Below, piece after piece: positions 61,857 to 64,000 of a stretch of 64,000 nt of DNA; position 1 is the first letter of the stretch, and each line of letters begins with the position of its first letter. The position numbers and the translations under genes were made by a program. The notes under the pieces are model-generated. The model was not told the DNA's origin and did no database searches. It saw nothing but the letters and a program-made list of their open reading frames with translations. Source of the stretch: Bacillus_AB infantis_B (lineage in GTDB: Bacteria; Bacillota; Bacilli; Bacillales; Cytobacillaceae). Location of the stretch: NCBI RefSeq assembly GCF_008180445.1, contig NZ_VTER01000011.1:62001-126000 (forward strand). The letters run 5' to 3'.

Positions 61857-62951
61857 TCAGACAAACTGAAGTTCCTTCGGGAATTTCGTTAAAATCTCAA
61901 CGCCGTTTTCTGTTACGGCCAGATCATCCTCTATCCGGACGCCTGCCACACCAGGAACATAAATGCCAGGCTCAATGGTAAATACCATGCCTTTTTCAAG
62001 CTGAAGGGAGTTGGCAGAAGTCAATGAAGGATATTCATGTACACTCACTCCGAGACCGTGGCCAAGGCGGTGAGGGAAGTATTCCCCATAGCCGGCCTCT
62101 GCGATGATATTCCTTGCCGTCATATCAATTTCAGAGCAGGCAGCCCCCGGCTTTGATGCCTCCACGGCGGCGAGCTGCGCTTTAAGGACTGTATCATATA
62201 TTTCTCTCTGCTTCTCGCTGATCTCCCCGTATGCAACAGTACGGGTGATGTCTGAGCAGTAGCCGTCGACTACCACGCCCAAATCAAAAAGGACAAGATC
62301 GCCTTTCTTGATTTTTGTCATTCCCGGAGTCCCGTGCGGGGAAGCGCCGTTTGCGCCGGTCAGGACCATCGTGGAGAAGGACATTTCATTGATGCCCTTT
62401 TTCTTCAAGGCATACTCGACCGCGGCGAGAACATCCATCTCGGTCTTTCCTTCCTTAATTTCATCACAGCCTGTCTGGATGGCAAAGTCGGCCAGGGCGC
62501 ATGCTTCACGGATGATTTTCAGCTCCTTGTCATCCTTCACCATCCTGAGCTTTCTCAGCTTCTCTTCTGCAGAAACGAACGCCGCGCCGGAGAATCTAGC
62601 AGAAATGGCTTCATATCGCTCTACATTCATATGTTCTTTTTCAACTGCAGCCCTGCTGACCTTCTGATTCCTTTTCTGGATGGCTGAAGAGATGAATTCC
62701 CATGGATTATCCGTATCGCTGTAGCCGATGATTTCATAATTCCATCCGGCATTCTTTGCATCATTTTTTTCCATCCCGGGGCAGACCAGGAAAGGCTCTT
62801 CATCCTGGAAAACGCCAAGGCCAAGGAGGCGTTCATGCGGATCGCTTAGGAACCCGCTTAAGTAAAAGACATTATCGGGAGAAGTGATAAAGCTGAAGTC
62901 AATATCCTCTTCCTTCATCCATTGTGATAACTTGCTGATTCTGCTGTCCAT
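61857..62951 (-). CDS. Xaa-Pro peptidase (M24B family)
   Basis: Cleaves peptides with proline in second position (dipeptidase or aminopeptidase P type). About 364 residues with the pita-bread fold; metal ligands are Asp in LFDLGVVVDGYCSDITRT (two), His in GHGLGVSVHEYP, Glu in FTIEPGIYVPG and Glu in GVRIEDDLAV. Creatinase-like N-terminal domain at 1-125. TAGGAGG lies 8 nt before ATG 62951. Similar in length to B. subtilis YkvY. Confidence 0.93.
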   Translation of the reverse strand: MDSRISKLSQWMKEEDIDFSFITSPDNVFYLSGFLSDPHERLLGLGVFQDEEPFLVCPGMEKNDAKNAGWNYEIIGYSDTDNPWEFISSAIQKRNQKVSRAAVEKEHMNVERYEAISARFSGAAFVSAEEKLRKLRMVKDDKELKIIREACALADFAIQTGCDEIKEGKTEMDVLAAVEYALKKKGINEMSFSTMVLTGANGASPHGTPGMTKIKKGDLVLFDLGVVVDGYCSDITRTVAYGEISEKQREIYDTVLKAQLAAVEASKPGAACSEIDMTARNIIAEAGYGEYFPHRLGHGLGVSVHEYPSLTSANSLQLEKGMVFTIEPGIYVPGVAGVRIEDDLAVTENGVEILTKFPKELQFV

Positions 62952-63109
62952 GCAAAAACCTCCTAAATCGTATGTAAGTGCAGCTTGCTTCATGTTAATT
63001 GTAAACTTTTAATTGTGAATTAGAAAGGGTATAGGACTATATCAGGGAGGAAATCCTGTATTTTTGTTGAACATTGAATTACATAAGAGTTTGAAGGGAG
63101 AAGATAGCG

Positions 63110-63790
63110 ATGAAGGTTTCATACCATGGGCATGCTGTCGTAAAAATTGAATCAAAAGGCAAAGTGATTTTATTCGATCCATTCATTACAGGCAATGAAC
63201 TGACAGACCTGAAGGCAGAGGACGTCAAACCGGATGTCATCATCCTGACACACGGCCACAGCGACCATCTTGGGGACACAGTGGAATTGGCGAGGAACAA
63301 TGATTCTCTTGTCATCGCAAATGCCGAGCTTGCAGCTTACTTAGGCTGGCAGGGCATCAGGACGCATGCGATGAGCATTGGAGGCGCTTATGAGTTCGAC
63401 TTTGGAAAGGTAAAGCTCACACCTGCAATCCACGGAACCGGGCTGATGACAGAAAATAAAGAGATTATCTATCTTGGCATGCCGGCCGGCGTCCTTTTCA
63501 TGGCTGAGGGCAAAACGGTTTATCATGCAGGAGATACTGCATTATTTTCAGATATGAAGCTGATCGGCGAGCGCCATCCGATTGATGTGGCATTCCTGCC
63601 GATTGGCGATAACTTTACAATGGGGCCTGAGGATGCCGCCTATGCAGCTGAGCTGCTGCAGGCAGGGGTGACAGTCCCGATCCATTTCAATACTTTCCCT
63701 CCGATCAAACAGGATCCGCAGAAATTTATTGAAATGCTTCCTTCAGGCAAAGGCAAGGTGCTTGAAGCAGGGGAATCCATCGAACTATAA
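63110..63790 (+). CDS. ytkL: YtkL, metal-dependent hydrolase (UPF0173)
   Basis: Metallo-beta-lactamase fold, physiological substrate unknown. 226 residues with HGHSDHLGD near 48 (zinc ligands), HAGDTALFSDMK near 142 and PIHFNTFPPIKQD near 187. GAAGGGAG precedes ATG. B. subtilis carries the same gene in this part of the chromosome. Confidence 0.93.
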   Translation: MKVSYHGHAVVKIESKGKVILFDPFITGNELTDLKAEDVKPDVIILTHGHSDHLGDTVELARNNDSLVIANAELAAYLGWQGIRTHAMSIGGAYEFDFGKVKLTPAIHGTGLMTENKEIIYLGMPAGVLFMAEGKTVYHAGDTALFSDMKLIGERHPIDVAFLPIGDNFTMGPEDAAYAAELLQAGVTVPIHFNTFPPIKQDPQKFIEMLPSGKGKVLEAGESIEL

Positions 63791-63818
63791 GTGCAGCTGC
63801 GGCTGCACTTATTTTTTT
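63789..63818 (+). terminator. terminator of ytkL
   Basis: AAGTGCAGC (63789-63797) with GCTGCACTT (63802-63810), 4-nt loop, T7. Confidence 0.9.
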
Positions 63819-63897
63819 CTGCAGCCGCCCCTCCTTCTCTAAAGGTCTTTTTCAGGCATGTCCGCATAGATATAAAATAGAAAAAGGAGGAGTTGCA

Positions 63898-64000
63898 ATG
63901 AAAAACAACCGGTATTTACTGTGTATCCTGCTGTGCGGGATGATGCTGTACTATGCGGTCCCCAAGCTGTCGATTGAAAGTCCGGGGGCGGAGGGCATCT
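63898..64000 (+). CDS. N-terminus of a secreted or membrane protein (truncated by window end)
   Basis: ATG with AAAAAGGAGGAG 5 nt upstream. 34 residues visible: basic start KNNR, hydrophobic stretch YLLCILLCGMMLYYAV, then PKLSIESPGAEG. This is a signal peptide or membrane anchor; a cysteine near residue 9 and 13 does not form a clear lipobox. The product cannot be named from this part. Confidence 0.7.
   Translation, partial: MKNNRYLLCILLCGMMLYYAVPKLSIESPGAEGI

Overview
ORGANISM. The window is chromosomal DNA of an endospore-forming Bacillaceae bacterium (Bacillus sensu lato). The supporting genes and signals are an alpha/beta-type SASP gene behind a SigG-type promoter, spore protein YtfJ, EzrA, RefZ, SftA, a SigB-type promoter before ytxGHJ, AcuABC, a tyrosine T-box, an S4 leader RNA and cre, CodY and ArgR boxes. 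Gene content and order follow, from memory, the Bacillus subtilis sftA-murC-ytxGHJ-aroA-ccpA-motPS-acuCBA-acsA-tyrS-rpsD-ytrP-ytsP-refZ-hisJ-ezrA-braB-nifZ-thiI-sspA-ytcI-nadF-sppA-yteJ-ytfIJ-tpx-ytxK-ackA-moaB-argGH block. A genus cannot be named safely. I see no phage, transposase, rRNA, tRNA or CRISPR. LAYOUT. 1-17 kb: DNA translocase sftA, a niacin salvage gene (pncB) behind a 28-bp palindrome, murC, an M29 aminopeptidase, the stress operon ytxGHJ, a 719-residue FtsA-like protein with a repetitive C-terminus, aroA, ccpA and the Na+ stator genes motPS. 17-27 kb: acetate metabolism (acuA-acuB-acuC divergent from acsA, with a cre between), a class A PBP, a 1-kb repeat-rich intergenic region, then T-box tyrS. 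27-40 kb: rpsD with its autoregulatory leader, a GAF-GGDEF protein, a methionine gamma-lyase with a perfect cre, an OsmC protein, ytsP, refZ, hisJ, ezrA, braB with a CodY-like box, and nifZ-thiI for tRNA thiolation. 40-54 kb: sspA, an acyl-CoA synthetase, an amidohydrolase, rarD, a 53-bp tandem array, nadF, sppA, yteJ, ytfI, ytfJ, tpx, ytxK and ackA with an upstream cre. 53-64 kb: an EcsC protein, moaB, argGH with an ArgR-type box, a universal stress protein that has lost its normal stop, an NCS1 permease, ald, an M24 peptidase, ytkL and a truncated gene. HOW IT WORKS TOGETHER. Much of the block is overflow metabolism and carbon control. ccpA lies within 6 kb of a cre at the acuABC promoter; other cre sites precede megL and ackA. 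AcuA/AcuC reversibly acetylate AcsA, whose target lysine falls at residue 549 as in B. subtilis. AckA makes acetate and AcsA reclaims it. A second theme is envelope and division (sftA, murC, PBP, refZ, ezrA, the FtsA-like protein). MOST UNUSUAL. A roughly 184-bp structured repeat occurs in four copies (three in tandem before tyrS, one after ald). It has two hairpins with 5-nt AGGAC-type loops, and paired changes between copies argue for selection on a folded RNA or DNA. Also notable: an exact 20-bp-period array, an exact 53-bp-period array of eight hairpins, a perfect 52-bp palindrome upstream of argG, the 28-bp palindrome over the pncB start site, and five NG...GD modules at the C-terminus of the FtsA-like protein.
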